A stretch of DNA of 64,000 nt from Streptomyces finlayi (GCF_014216315.1 NZ_CP045702.1:7192001-7256000); one strand, 5' to 3'. Positions 25,772 through 35,194 are shown, counted from the first letter of the stretch. Made by a program: numbers and translations. The notes: generated from the sequence alone by a model not told the origin.

Positions 25772-26198
25772 CTCGTCACGCTCCCCTGGTTGTTGGCCGT
25801 GAGGTCTAGGCGTCTGCCCCCGCCTCGGGGAGTCATGCGTAACGGAAGGGGCCGATCCGGGGGACACGGGTTGATGGCCGGCATTCGCTGTACCCGGCCG
25901 CGGCCCCCTCGACAAGGGCCGCGCAGGGCGGGGGAGGCCACGGAATCGCCCCACCGGTACGGGGGAGCCCGGTGGGGCGATCGGCTCCACAGTGCCACAT
26001 ATAGAAGGGAGTTGGAGCCCGACCGGCCGGTAATCCACGCTCTTTGCGTTGATTTCGATGCCCGTCGGCGCCCGGGTCACGCGTTCCGTACGGGAATACG
26101 TGCAGGGCGAACCGACTTACCGCAGGTGGAGCCCCGCGGCTGCCGGACCGCCGGCCGCCCACGGGCAGTCGACGAGAAGAACCGGAGCGAGGGAACTC
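25772..26198. other. Divergent promoter region between sigma factor and quinone oxidoreductase, with two tandem hairpins
   Basis: 427 bases without a gene. Two GC-rich inverted repeats lie in tandem: 8-bp arms at 25899-25906 and 25916-25923, and a perfect 13-bp stem at 25945-25957/25969-25981 with an 11-base loop. They fall in the 5' region of the sigma gene if transcription starts upstream of them. No protein-coding signal seen. Confidence 0.6.
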
Positions 26199-27119
26199 AT
26201 GCCCAAGGCGTACGTGTTCACCCGGCACGGCGGACCCGAGGTGGAAGCCTTCGCCGACCTGCCCGTACCGGAACCAGGCCCCGGCGAACTCCTCGTCGCC
26301 GTCAGGGCGGCCGGAGTCAACCCCGTGGACTGGAAGCTGCGCAACGGCTACACGCGGCCGGGCAGCGCACCCGCCACCCTGCCGGCCGTCCTCGGCAGCG
26401 AGGCGTCCGGGACAGTGGTGGCGACCGGGCCGGGCGTGGCAGGCTTCGCACCCGGGCAGGCGGTCTTCGGCTGCCCGCTGACCGGCGGGTACGCCGAGTA
26501 CACACTGATGCCCGTCGCCGTCACCGCCCACAAGCCGGACACCCTGTCCTTCACGGACGCGGCCACCCTGTCGGTGGCCGCTGCCACGGCGTACGACGGG
26601 GTGCGCCAGCTCGCACCGGCCCCCGGGTCCACCTTGCTGGTCACCGGGGCAGGCGGAGGCGTGGGGGCCGCGGTCGTGCAGCTCGCACGCCACCTCGGCG
26701 TCCGGGTCATCGGCACCGCGAGCGCCGCGAAGAAGGACCTCGTCGAATCCCTCGGCGCCGTCCATGTGCCGTACGGCCCCGGTGTGGCGGACCGTATCCG
26801 GGCCGCCGCCCCCGAGGGCATCGACGCGGTCTACGACCTGGTCGGCGGTGACGACCTGACGGTCGCCGCGGGTCTCGTCCGCGACCGCGCGAAGCTGATC
26901 AGCGCCGGTGGCAAGCAGCTGGCCGCCGAGCTCGGCGGAGCGGCCGTGCGGCGGGCCCGGAACGCCGCCGTGCTCGACGAGGTGGCGCGTCTCGTCGTCG
27001 GCGGAGTCCTGCGCCCGCACGTGACGCAGGTCTTCCCGCTGGCCGAAGCGGCACAGGCCCTGCGTACCGTGGAGGGCGGACACGCACGCGGCAAGATCGT
27101 GATCGAGGTGGCCGAATGA
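26199..27119 (+). CDS. NADP-dependent quinone oxidoreductase, zinc-free MDR family
   Basis: 306 residues. Catalytic-domain segments include GPGELLVAVRAAGVNPVDWK and LGSEASGTVVATG. The cofactor motif is LVTGAGGGVGAAVVQLARHLG. Zinc ligands of alcohol dehydrogenases are absent, as expected for quinone oxidoreductases. It reduces quinones or enones with NADPH. ATG 26199 has a GAGGGA site four bases upstream and begins the family sequence MPKAYVFTRHGG. The stop overlaps the next start (ATGA), so it is coupled to a GNAT gene. Confidence 0.9.
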   Translation: MPKAYVFTRHGGPEVEAFADLPVPEPGPGELLVAVRAAGVNPVDWKLRNGYTRPGSAPATLPAVLGSEASGTVVATGPGVAGFAPGQAVFGCPLTGGYAEYTLMPVAVTAHKPDTLSFTDAATLSVAAATAYDGVRQLAPAPGSTLLVTGAGGGVGAAVVQLARHLGVRVIGTASAAKKDLVESLGAVHVPYGPGVADRIRAAAPEGIDAVYDLVGGDDLTVAAGLVRDRAKLISAGGKQLAAELGGAAVRRARNAAVLDEVARLVVGGVLRPHVTQVFPLAEAAQALRTVEGGHARGKIVIEVAE

Positions 27120-27892
27120 GTACCGCCGACACCCTGGCCGAGGGGCCCCGGTCCGAGGAAGCAGCCGCCCATCCGCTGGACAACCCGGTCCGCTCGTCGC
27201 TGACCGGGCCCCACGCACGCTTCGCCGAGCGCCGTGGCCGCATCCTGCGCTACCCACCGGCCGTCACCCCGTGGCTGGCCCTGCCGGCCGATCCGGACGG
27301 CCGGGACTGGGACGACGTTGCCGCGCTCGCCGGACCCGGCGGCACCGTCACCATCGCCGCCTTCGGCGAGTCGCCGCCGGACGACTGGCCGATCGTCTTC
27401 CAGGTGGACGGCGTCCAGCTCGTCGACGGCACCGTGGCCGCGGCTCCGGACCCCGAGGCGGTGCTGCTCGGCCCCGCCGACGTACCGGAGATGCTCGAAC
27501 TGGTCGAGCGCACCCGGCCCGGCCCGTTCACCGGGCGCACCGTCGAGCTCGGCGCGTACCTCGGCATCCGTCGTTCCGGGCAACTGGTCGCGATGGCGGG
27601 GGAGCGGCTGAGTCCGACGGGCTGGACGGAGATCAGCGGGGTCTGCACCGATGAGTCCGTGCGCGGGCAGGGGCTCGCGGGCCGCCTCGTGCTCGCGGTC
27701 GCCCACGGCATCAGGGAGCGTGGCGACACACCGTTCCTGCACGCGGCGGCGTCCAACACCAACGCGGTCCGGCTCTACGAATCGCTCGGCTTCGTGCTCC
27801 GTGCCCGGCCCCGGTTCCTCTCGGCGCTCGTACCGCCCCACGCATCCGCCGCCCGGCGCGAGGACGGGGACCGCACGGCCGCCCGGGACTGA
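27116..27892 (+). CDS. GNAT family N-acetyltransferase (FR47-like)
   Basis: 258 residues. The N-terminal half is a degenerate domain. The C-terminal half has the acetyl-CoA motif VCTDESVRGQGLAGRLVLAV and the closing motif ASNTNAVRLYESLGFVLRAR. It is translationally coupled to the quinone oxidoreductase, which suggests the two act together, perhaps in detoxification (inference). Acceptor unknown. Confidence 0.88.
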   Translation: MSTADTLAEGPRSEEAAAHPLDNPVRSSLTGPHARFAERRGRILRYPPAVTPWLALPADPDGRDWDDVAALAGPGGTVTIAAFGESPPDDWPIVFQVDGVQLVDGTVAAAPDPEAVLLGPADVPEMLELVERTRPGPFTGRTVELGAYLGIRRSGQLVAMAGERLSPTGWTEISGVCTDESVRGQGLAGRLVLAVAHGIRERGDTPFLHAAASNTNAVRLYESLGFVLRARPRFLSALVPPHASAARREDGDRTAARD

Positions 27893-27917
27893 ACCGCGGG
27901 AGCGTGCCGTCCCGTAC

Positions 27918-27954
27918 AGGACCTCTGGCCCCGGACCACCGGGCCGGAGGTCCT
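27918..27954 (+). terminator. Hairpin terminator after the quinone oxidoreductase-GNAT operon
   Basis: Outer arms AGGACCTC/GAGGTCCT (27918-27925 with 27947-27954) continue inward into GC-rich pairing around a short loop. Confidence 0.75.
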
Positions 27955-27989
27955 GCCACGTTCTGGCCCGGGACCTTTGCCCCGGTTCG

Positions 27990-28076
27990 TTCTCTATCGA
28001 CGAGGCCCCGCTGGCCTACGAGCGGCTGCACGCGGGCAGGATCAACGGCCGGGCCGTCATCCTGCCCCACGGCTGA
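27990..28076 (+). pseudogene. C-terminal scrap of a zinc-type alcohol dehydrogenase
   Basis: The frame before a TGA at 28074 reads APLAYERLHAGRINGRAVILP. This is the standard C-terminal end of MDR alcohol dehydrogenases (AYERLHAGKINGRAVI pattern). Nothing upstream in frame resembles the rest of the enzyme, so only about 28 codons remain. Confidence 0.65.
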
Positions 28077-28154
28077 CCTCCGGCCCCTTCCGGGACCGTA
28101 CGGGCCGTCGCCGCCGGGCGTACGGCCCCGTGCGTGGTCCCGGGCCGAACCGGG

Positions 28155-28967
28155 TTACCCCTTGCGGCCCACCGCGCAGAACATCGCGACCTCCTCGGGC
28201 GACGGCCCCGCCTCCGCGTCCGGGCGCCATCGCGAGCACGACACGACACCCGGCTCCAGGAGTTCCAGCCCGTCGAAGTAGCGGCCCACGGCTTCCGGGG
28301 TCCGCTGGGTCAGCTTGGGCGTGCCGTGCTCGTTCCAGAACGCGACAGCGTCGTCCACATCGGGCATCGAGGGGCTGGTCACGGTGTGCGAGAGCACCAG
28401 ATGACTTCCGGCGGGCAGCGCGTTCAGGAGGCGCCGGACCAGCGCGTACGACTCCTCGTCGTCCTCGATGAAGATGACCACCCCGAGCAGCATGAGGGCC
28501 ACGGGCCGCGTGAGGTCCAGCGTCCGCGAGGCCCGGTCGAGGATCGCGTCCACATCACGCAGATCGGCTTCCAGGTAGGCGGTCGCTCCCTCCGCACTGC
28601 TGGTCAGCAGCGCCCTCGCGTGGGCGAGTACGAGCGGGTCGTTGTCCACGTAGACGACCCGGGACTCCGGCGCCACCCGCTGGGCCACCTCGTGCGTGTT
28701 GTCCGCGCTCGGCAGGCCGGTCCCTATGTCCAGAAACTGCCGGATTCCCGCCTCGGCCGTCAGATGACGCACCGCACGGCCGAGGAAGAGCCGGTCCGCA
28801 CGCGCGTAGTCGCCGATTCCGGGATGCAGCGCGCGGATCTGGTCCCCTGCCTAGTTGTCCTTGCCACCCGTCCAGTAGTTCCAGATCCTGGCCGTGTGCG
28901 GCCGAGTGGTGTCGATGCGCTGCATGATCTGCTCGGCGGTCCCGCCGTCCGGTGCGTCGCTGCTCAC
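28155..28967 (-). pseudogene. SAM-dependent methyltransferase (DUF574/Methyltransf_19 type) interrupted by an in-frame amber codon
   Basis: The family start (VSSDAPDGGTAEQI, RIWNYWTGGKDN) is read from a GTG at 28967 with an AGGAGAG site. A TAG at 28851-28853 follows, and the same frame continues with AGDQIRALHPGIGDYARADRLFLGRAV and the SAM-binding motif FLDIGTGLPSADNTHEVAQ, then VYVDNDPLVLAHA. Intact relatives have about five extra residues (Y-x-V-D-R) between GGKDN and AGDQ. The lesion is thus a small in-frame deletion that creates the stop, or a stop with loss of a few codons. If nothing restarts downstream, the gene is dead. A product from an internal start at 28772 would lack the conserved N-terminus. 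Confidence 0.75.
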
Positions 28968-29140
28968 TCGTCTCTCTCCTGGTGCGGTCGCGAGGTGTGA
29001 CTCATGACTCCCACAACCTAATCCCGCACCGGGCGCGTCTTCAGCGAACTCCCTTGTGTAGCAGAGGAGTTCACTTTGCGTACAGAACCCTGTGCACAAG
29101 ACGCGCAGGCGCGGACACCCATGCGGATACGATGGGCCCC

Positions 29141-29167
29141 ATGGGTTCGTACTACTTCTTCCGCTGA
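29141..29167 (+). promoter_or_regulatory. Candidate leader peptide ORF (MGSYYFFR) upstream of the ABC-F gene
   Basis: ATG GGT TCG TAC TAC TTC TTC CGC TGA encodes an eight-residue peptide, 95 bases before the ABC-F start. An in-frame ATG three codons earlier would add MGP. A TACGAT -10-like box at 29127-29132 would place the transcript start close to the ATG, possibly leaderless. Antibiotic-resistance ABC-F genes in actinobacteria are often controlled by ribosome stalling on such short aromatic/basic peptides with attenuation downstream. Confidence 0.5.
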
Positions 29168-29261
29168 TTTCGGCCAGGACGCCGCTTCCCGCTGCACGGC
29201 ACCCCGCCCGCAGCGCGTTCCGTGTGCCGCTCAGGCCTTTTCACCCCAGGGAAAAGAACCC

Positions 29262-31025
29262 ATGTCACCCGCACGCCCCCCTACGCCCGAGCACCCCACC
29301 GCGTCCGGGTGTCCCGCTTCCGCCGGGCCCTCCACGTGCGACCGGACCCAGCTCTCCTTGAAGGACGTCTCCAAGGCGTACGGGGAACGGCCCGTCCTCG
29401 ACCACGTTTCGCTCACCGTCCGCCCCGGCGAGCGGGCCGGCGTCATCGGCGAGAACGGCTCCGGGAAGTCCACTCTGCTCAGGCTCATCGCCGGAACGGA
29501 GACCCCGGACAGCGGGGAACTCACCGTGCGGTTCCCCGGCTCCGTCGGTTACCTCGCCCAGACCCTGTCCCGGACTCTCGGCCTCGGCCCCCGCGACACC
29601 GTGCGGGACGCCGTGGACGTGGCGCTCGCCGAACTACGCGAACTGGAGCGCAGGATCAGCGCGACGGAAGCCGCGCTGGCCGCCCATGAGCCCACGGAAG
29701 CGGAACTCGACACCTACGGGGACCTGCTGACGGCCTACGAGCAGCGCGACGGATACCGGGCGGATGCCCGGGTCGACGCGGCCCTGCACGGTCTCGGGCT
29801 CGCCCACCTCGGCCGGGACCGCGCGCTCGGCACCCTGTCGGGTGGTGAGCAGTCCCGACTGGCGCTGGCGTGCGTCCTGGCCGCCGCCCCCGAGCTGCTG
29901 CTGCTCGACGAGCCCACCAACCATCTCGACAGCAGGGCCGTCGGCTGGCTCGAGGACCACCTCGGTGCCCACCGCGGCACCCTCGTCGTCATCACCCACG
30001 ACCGGACGTTCCTGGAACGGATCACCACCGTGATCGTGGAGGTCGACAGGGATCTGCGCAGCGTCACCCGGTACGGGGACGGGTGGGCCGCGTACCGCAC
30101 CGCGAAGGCCGCAGTCCGTCGGCGCCGGGCCCAGGAGCACCAGGAGTGGCTGGCCGAGGTGGCCCGTACGGAGGCTCTGATCGGGGCCGCGGGGCGGCGG
30201 CTCTCCGGAACCGGCGGCGATCCGGGGGAGGGCTTCGGCAAGCACCGCAGGTCCCATGAGTCCAAACTGTCCGGGCAGGTCAGAGCGGCCAGGGCGCGGC
30301 TCGACGCCCTGCTCGCCACCCCGGTGCCCGCTCCGCCGCAACCACTCGTCTTCACGGGCGAACCGGCCCGGGCGGCAGGCGACCCGCACGGGGCCTCCTC
30401 CGGCCCGCCGGTCGCCGAGCTCGAAGCCGTATCCGTCGGCGACCGTCTGCACCTGCCCCGGCTGCGCATCACCGCGGGACAGCGGCTCCTGGTCACCGGA
30501 CCCAACGGCGCGGGCAAGACCACGCTGCTGCGGGTGCTCGCGGGGGATCTGGCACCGGACACGGGCACGGTCCGGCGCAAGGCCAGGATCGGGTATCTGC
30601 CACAAGAACTCCCTGCCAGGGTGACCCGCAGGTCCCTCCTCTCGACGTTCGCCGCAGGCCGGCCGGGACCGCCCGAGGAGTACGGGGACGACCTGCTCGC
30701 ACTCGGGCTGTTCCGCGAGGAGGACCTGTACGTCCCCGTGGCTGACCTCTCCGTCGGGCAGCAGCGCAGGCTCGCCCTCGCCCGCCTCGTGACCAGGCCC
30801 GCCGATCTGCTGGTGCTCGACGAGCCGACGAACCACATCGCGCTGACGCTCGTCGAGGAGTTGGAGGCGGCGCTCGCCGCGTACCGGGGAGCCGTCGTCG
30901 TGGTCTCGCACGACCGCGGCTTCCGCGGCCGCTTCACCGGCGACCGCCTCGAACTGCGCGCGGGCCGGCCGGTCGCGTCACCCGAACAGAGTCAGGCCGA
31001 GGGAGCGCCCTCGCCGCGTACGTGA
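29262..31025 (+). CDS. ABC-F family ATPase, antibiotic-resistance type (ribosome protection)
   Basis: 587 residues and no transmembrane segments. Two ABC domains: the first with GENGSGKSTLLRLIAG, LSGGEQSRLALA, LLLLDEPTNHLD; the second with GPNGAGKTTLLRVLAG, LSVGQQRRLALA, LLVLDEPTNHI. The interdomain linker (~270-350) is the arm that reaches the peptidyl-transferase centre in ARE-type ABC-F proteins. It resembles the macrolide/lincosamide/pleuromutilin self-resistance proteins of Streptomyces. The second Walker B region reads NHIALTL instead of NHLD, a slight departure. No biosynthetic cluster is adjacent, so intrinsic resistance is more likely than self-protection. Confidence 0.88.
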   Translation: MSPARPPTPEHPTASGCPASAGPSTCDRTQLSLKDVSKAYGERPVLDHVSLTVRPGERAGVIGENGSGKSTLLRLIAGTETPDSGELTVRFPGSVGYLAQTLSRTLGLGPRDTVRDAVDVALAELRELERRISATEAALAAHEPTEAELDTYGDLLTAYEQRDGYRADARVDAALHGLGLAHLGRDRALGTLSGGEQSRLALACVLAAAPELLLLDEPTNHLDSRAVGWLEDHLGAHRGTLVVITHDRTFLERITTVIVEVDRDLRSVTRYGDGWAAYRTAKAAVRRRRAQEHQEWLAEVARTEALIGAAGRRLSGTGGDPGEGFGKHRRSHESKLSGQVRAARARLDALLATPVPAPPQPLVFTGEPARAAGDPHGASSGPPVAELEAVSVGDRLHLPRLRITAGQRLLVTGPNGAGKTTLLRVLAGDLAPDTGTVRRKARIGYLPQELPARVTRRSLLSTFAAGRPGPPEEYGDDLLALGLFREEDLYVPVADLSVGQQRRLALARLVTRPADLLVLDEPTNHIALTLVEELEAALAAYRGAVVVVSHDRGFRGRFTGDRLELRAGRPVASPEQSQAEGAPSPRT

Positions 31026-31492
31026 CTGCGCAGCCGGCCGAGGAAGGGGCGCTGGCCCACCACCAGGCGTTCCGCGGCCTCGGCCGGAGCGAACCAGGCG
31101 AACCGGTCCATCTCGGGGAACTCCCGCTGGACGCCGGACCCTCGGGGCCACTCCATGGTGAACGTCCCGGGCACGGCCAGGGCGGGGTCCACGTCGCCCT
31201 CCAGGGCCCACACGGTCACCGTCTTGCCGCCCGCCTGACGTACCTCGCCGAGGGGCACCCACACTCCGTCAGGAACGGGCAGCCCCAGCTCCTCCGTGTA
31301 CTCCCGGCGAGCAGCGGCCTCCGGTTCCTCCCCGGTGGTGTACTCGCCCTTGGGCACCGACCAGGCCGCCGATTCCCGGCCGGCCCAGAACGGGCCACCC
31401 ATATGGCCGAGCAAAACCTCCGCATCCGGACCCTCCTCCGTGTCCACGACCCGGAAGAGGAGAAGTCCCGCACTACGCTTGCCCGTCGACAT
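30992..31492 (-). CDS. NUDIX hydrolase
   Basis: 166 residues. A complete Nudix box GEYTTGEEPEAAARREYTEELG-like pattern (G-x5-E-x7-R-E-x-x-E-E-x-G) lies near residue 50, preceded by SAGLLLFRVV. It hydrolyses a nucleoside diphosphate linked to another moiety; the substrate is unknown. Its 3' end overlaps the ABC-F gene by 34 bases tail to tail. The start MSTGKRSAG was preferred over an upstream ATG because it begins the domain. Confidence 0.9.
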   Translation of the reverse strand: MSTGKRSAGLLLFRVVDTEEGPDAEVLLGHMGGPFWAGRESAAWSVPKGEYTTGEEPEAAARREYTEELGLPVPDGVWVPLGEVRQAGGKTVTVWALEGDVDPALAVPGTFTMEWPRGSGVQREFPEMDRFAWFAPAEAAERLVVGQRPFLGRLRSHVRGEGAPSA

Positions 31493-31693
31493 GCCGTCAA
31501 GTCTGCTGGCCGGGACCGGGCGACGCCACCTGGGCACACGGGCCGCTCCGGATGACCACGAAGGCCACCCGCCTGCCGCGAACTGTTCCCCCCGGTGTCC
31601 CTGCCGCCCTCTGGTGCGCCGCCCCGCGTCCGGCCATGCTGTCCGCCGACAGCGCTTACCGCCCGCGCAACACGCTGCATTCCAGGAGGACTT

Positions 31694-34600
31694 GTGGGAA
31701 CTTGCAGATCCGGCACCGTGGTGCGGTCACTCGTACTGCTCGTGACGTTGTCCGCGACGGTGGCGGGGGCGATCACACCAGCCACCGCCGATCCGAACCC
31801 CGATCCCCGCCCTGCGGACGCCGCCGAGATCCTCCGGCCCGTCGCTCCGCCCTCCGCGAGCAACGCGGACGGCGGAGCGACGTCGGTCGTGGACGGCGAC
31901 GGCATCGAGACGGCGCGCAGCTCCCGCCCGGTCGCCCCCGGCGTACGGCTCACCTCGTACGACCGGCTGGAGTCCGACAAGTGGCTGCGGGTCGACACCC
32001 TTGCCGTCGATCTCGACGGCAGCGGGGTGCGCGCCGACTACCTCTCCACGGGCAAGGTCGCCGAGCGCCGTACGGTCTCCGAACTCGCCGCGGCCCACGA
32101 CCCGGGCGAAGGCCGCCGTACCGTCGCGGCGATCAACGCGGACTTCTTCGACATCAACCAGACCGGCGCTCCGCAGGGGCCGGGTGTCAAGGACGGTGCG
32201 ATGGTCCACTCCCCGGCGCCCGGCATCCACCGGGCCGTCGGCATAGGCCCGGAGAGCGCGGGCCGCGTCCTGGAGCTGTACTTCGAGGGCACCCTCACGC
32301 TCCCCTCCGGCGGCCACCCGCTGACCGCGTACAACGCGGCGAACGTTCCGGCCGGGGGAGTGGGCGCGTACACCTCGGCCTGGGGAAGCGCCGACCGCGC
32401 GCTGACCGTGGACGCGGCGACGCCCGTCGCGGAGGCGGCGGTACGGGACGGCAGGGTCGTCTCCGTGTCGAACACCCCCGGATCAGGGCCCGTTCCCGAC
32501 GGCACCACGGTCCTGGTCGGCCGTGAAGGGGGCGCCGCCCTCCTGTCCGCCCTCCGACCCGGCGACCCGGTGTCCATGGAGTACCGGGCCCGCACCGACA
32601 GCGCTACCGTGCCGCGGACCGCCGTCGGGGGCCGCGAACTCCTCGTCGTGGACGGTGTGGCACAGAACCATGACGGCGGCGGCAACAACACCGCCGCGCC
32701 CCGTACCGCCGTCGGCTTCTCCAGGGACGGCCGCACCATGCAGGTGATCACCGTCGACGGCCGGCAGGCCGACAGCGGAGGCGTCACCCTCACGGAACTC
32801 GCGACGATGATGCTCCGCGCGGGCTCCTACAGCGCGCTCAACCTCGACGGGGGCGGTTCCTCGACCCTCCTGGCGCGCCGGCCGGGGAGCGACGCACTCG
32901 AGGTGGAGAACAGCCCGTCCGACGGCAGCGAACGCACCGTCCCCAACGGACTCGCCCTCACCGCACCCGACGGCAGCGGCCGGCTCGACGGCTTCTGGGT
33001 GGAGACCCGCACCCCGGCCGGTGCCGCGCCCGGCGACGACCCTGTCAGAGGAGGCCACCCCGAACGGGTCTTCCCCGGCCTGACGAGGCAGCTCACCGCG
33101 GACGGACACGACGAGACCTACGGCCCCGCCGCGGGAACCCCGCACTGGAACACCGTCGCCTCCGCCGTCGGCAGGGCCGACAGCACCGGTCTCTTCACCG
33201 CCCGCCGCAGCGGCACCACCGAAGTCGTCGCCCAGCGCGGCGCCGCCCGCGGCAGCACCCGGCTGACCGTGCTCGACGAGCTGGCCCGGATCCAGCCCAC
33301 CACCCGGCGCGTCGGCCTCGCCGACGCGGATGCCACCGGGACCTTCGGCATCGTCGGACTCGACGCCCACGGCACCAGCGCGCCCGTCGAACCGCGAGAC
33401 GTCACCCTCGACTACGACCACGCGCTGTTCGACGTCCGCGACAACGACCGGGGCGGTTTCACCGTCATCTCGCGCACCGGCAGCGGCGCGGGGCAGATCC
33501 GGGCGACGGTCGCGGGCACCACCACCGCCCTCGCCGTCAGCGTCGGTCTCACCGAGCAGGCCGTCTCCGCCTTCGACGACGCCGCGTCGTGGAAGTTCAG
33601 CCAGGCCCGTGCGAGCGGTTCCCTCGCCGCGACGCCCGACGGCCGTACCGGCACCGGGCTGAAGCTCACGTACGACTTCACCCGGTCGACGGCCACCCGC
33701 GCCGCTTACGCGGCCCCGCCCCAGCCCGTCGTCGTGCCCGGACAGCCGCAGTCGTACTCGATGTGGATCAGGGGTGACGGCAACGGCGCCTGGCCGACAC
33801 TGCACCTCAAGGACGCGGCGGGCTCCGACCAGTTGCTGCGCGGCCCGTTCGTCACCTGGACCGGCTGGCGGCAGGTCACCTTCGCCGTACCGGCGGGCGC
33901 CGCGACGCCACTGAGTGTGTTCCGCTTCTATCTCGCCGAGACGGCGGCTGCCCGGCAGTACACCGGCGAGATCGTCGTCGACGACCTGACCGCGCAGGTG
34001 CCGCCCACCGTCGCCCTGCCCGAACAGCCTTCCGCCGAGAACCCGTTGATCGATCCGGCCGCGGTGACCGAGGGCCGGGACTGGCAGTTCGCGGTGATGT
34101 CGGACGCCCAGTTCGTCGCCCGCGAACCCAACAGTCCGATCGTCGCCCAGGCCCGCCGCACCCTGCGCGAGATCAAGACGGCGGCACCCGACTTCCTCGT
34201 CATCAACGGCGACCTCGTCGACGAGGGATCGCCCGCCGACCTCGCCTTCGCCCGGCGGATACTCACCGAGGAGCTGGGAGACTCGCTGCCCTGGTACTAC
34301 GTGCCCGGGAACCACGAGGTGATGGGCGGGAAGATCGACAATTTCGTCGCCGAATTCGGGCCCGCACGACGGACCTTCGACCACAAGGGCACCCGGATGA
34401 TCACGCTGGACACCTCCAGCCTGAGTCTGCGGGGCGGCGGATTCGCCCAGATCAAGCATCTGCGCGAACAACTGGACGCGGCCGCGCGGGACACCGGCGT
34501 CGGATCGGTCATACTGATCGAGCACGTCCCGCCGCGTGACCCGACCGTGCAGAAGGGCAGCCAGCTCGGGGACCGCAAGGAGGCGGCCCTCGTCGAACGG

Positions 34601-35185
34601 TGGCTCGCCGACTTCCGTCGTACGACCGGCAAGGGCGCGGCCCTCATCGGCAGCCACGTGGGGGTGTTCCACGCCTCGCACGTCGACGGTGTGCCGTACC
34701 TGATCAACGGCAACGCGGGCAAAGCACCGGCAGGCCCGGCGGACGAGGGCGGCTTCACCGGCTGGTCACTCATCGGTGCGGACCGGGTCACCCCGCAGGA
34801 GCAGAACGCGGCCCGTCACCGCCCATGGCAGGGAGCCCCCGACTGGGTCTCGGCGCAGACCCGCGCCCATGTCGACGCCCTCGCACTCGACGCGCCGTCG
34901 GCGCTCGCCACGGGGCAGCGCGTCGAGGTCACCGCGACCGTCACCCAGGGCGCGCGCCGTGTCCCGGTCACCTTCCCGCTCAGCGCCGACTGGACGGCGT
35001 CCCCGAACGTCCACATCGGCACGGAGTCAGGCGCCCGCCCCCGCCACACGGCGGTACTCGACCCCACCACCGGCACCCTGACGGCGCTGCGCGCGGGAGC
35101 GGTGACGCTCGCGGTGACGGTCAACGGCACGACGAGCCGAGCGGACATCCGCATCACCGCGGAGGAGGCCGCCTCGGCAGCCTGA
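31694..35185 (+). CDS. Large secreted phosphodiester glycosidase (NAGPA/DUF2233) fused to a calcineurin-like metallophosphoesterase
   Basis: About 1163 residues. A signal peptide is at the start (GTVVRSLVLLVTLSATVAGA then ATA). Residues ~90-430 form the NAGPA/DUF2233 domain (AAINADFFDINQTGAPQG, GFSRDGRTMQVITVDGR, LATMMLRAGSYSALNLDGGGSST), which cleaves GlcNAc-1-phosphodiesters. Ig-like and sugar-binding-like domains sit at ~440-800. A metallophosphoesterase follows (~830-1060): VMSDAQFV, VINGDLVDEG, YVPGNHEVMGG, EHVPP, GSHVGVFHAS. A final Big-2-like stretch ends the protein. A GTG at 31694 follows an AGGAGGA site with a tight three-base spacing. Probable role: cell-wall polymer or teichoic-type phosphodiester breakdown outside the cell (inference). 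Confidence 0.85.
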   Translation: MGTCRSGTVVRSLVLLVTLSATVAGAITPATADPNPDPRPADAAEILRPVAPPSASNADGGATSVVDGDGIETARSSRPVAPGVRLTSYDRLESDKWLRVDTLAVDLDGSGVRADYLSTGKVAERRTVSELAAAHDPGEGRRTVAAINADFFDINQTGAPQGPGVKDGAMVHSPAPGIHRAVGIGPESAGRVLELYFEGTLTLPSGGHPLTAYNAANVPAGGVGAYTSAWGSADRALTVDAATPVAEAAVRDGRVVSVSNTPGSGPVPDGTTVLVGREGGAALLSALRPGDPVSMEYRARTDSATVPRTAVGGRELLVVDGVAQNHDGGGNNTAAPRTAVGFSRDGRTMQVITVDGRQADSGGVTLTELATMMLRAGSYSALNLDGGGSSTLLARRPGSDALEVENSPSDGSERTVPNGLALTAPDGSGRLDGFWVETRTPAGAAPGDDPVRGGHPERVFPGLTRQLTADGHDETYGPAAGTPHWNTVASAVGRADSTGLFTARRSGTTEVVAQRGAARGSTRLTVLDELARIQPTTRRVGLADADATGTFGIVGLDAHGTSAPVEPRDVTLDYDHALFDVRDNDRGGFTVISRTGSGAGQIRATVAGTTTALAVSVGLTEQAVSAFDDAASWKFSQARASGSLAATPDGRTGTGLKLTYDFTRSTATRAAYAAPPQPVVVPGQPQSYSMWIRGDGNGAWPTLHLKDAAGSDQLLRGPFVTWTGWRQVTFAVPAGAATPLSVFRFYLAETAAARQYTGEIVVDDLTAQVPPTVALPEQPSAENPLIDPAAVTEGRDWQFAVMSDAQFVAREPNSPIVAQARRTLREIKTAAPDFLVINGDLVDEGSPADLAFARRILTEELGDSLPWYYVPGNHEVMGGKIDNFVAEFGPARRTFDHKGTRMITLDTSSLSLRGGGFAQIKHLREQLDAAARDTGVGSVILIEHVPPRDPTVQKGSQLGDRKEAALVERWLADFRRTTGKGAALIGSHVGVFHASHVDGVPYLINGNAGKAPAGPADEGGFTGWSLIGADRVTPQEQNAARHRPWQGAPDWVSAQTRAHVDALALDAPSALATGQRVEVTATVTQGARRVPVTFPLSADWTASPNVHIGTESGARPRHTAVLDPTTGTLTALRAGAVTLAVTVNGTTSRADIRITAEEAASAA

Positions 35186-35194
35186 CGGGCCGCA

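Noticed and set aside
32483..34681. 732-codon minus-strand open frame opposite the phosphodiester glycosidase gene
   Set aside because: Composition is Gly/Arg/Asp-rich filler typical of shadow frames, while the plus strand has clear domains.
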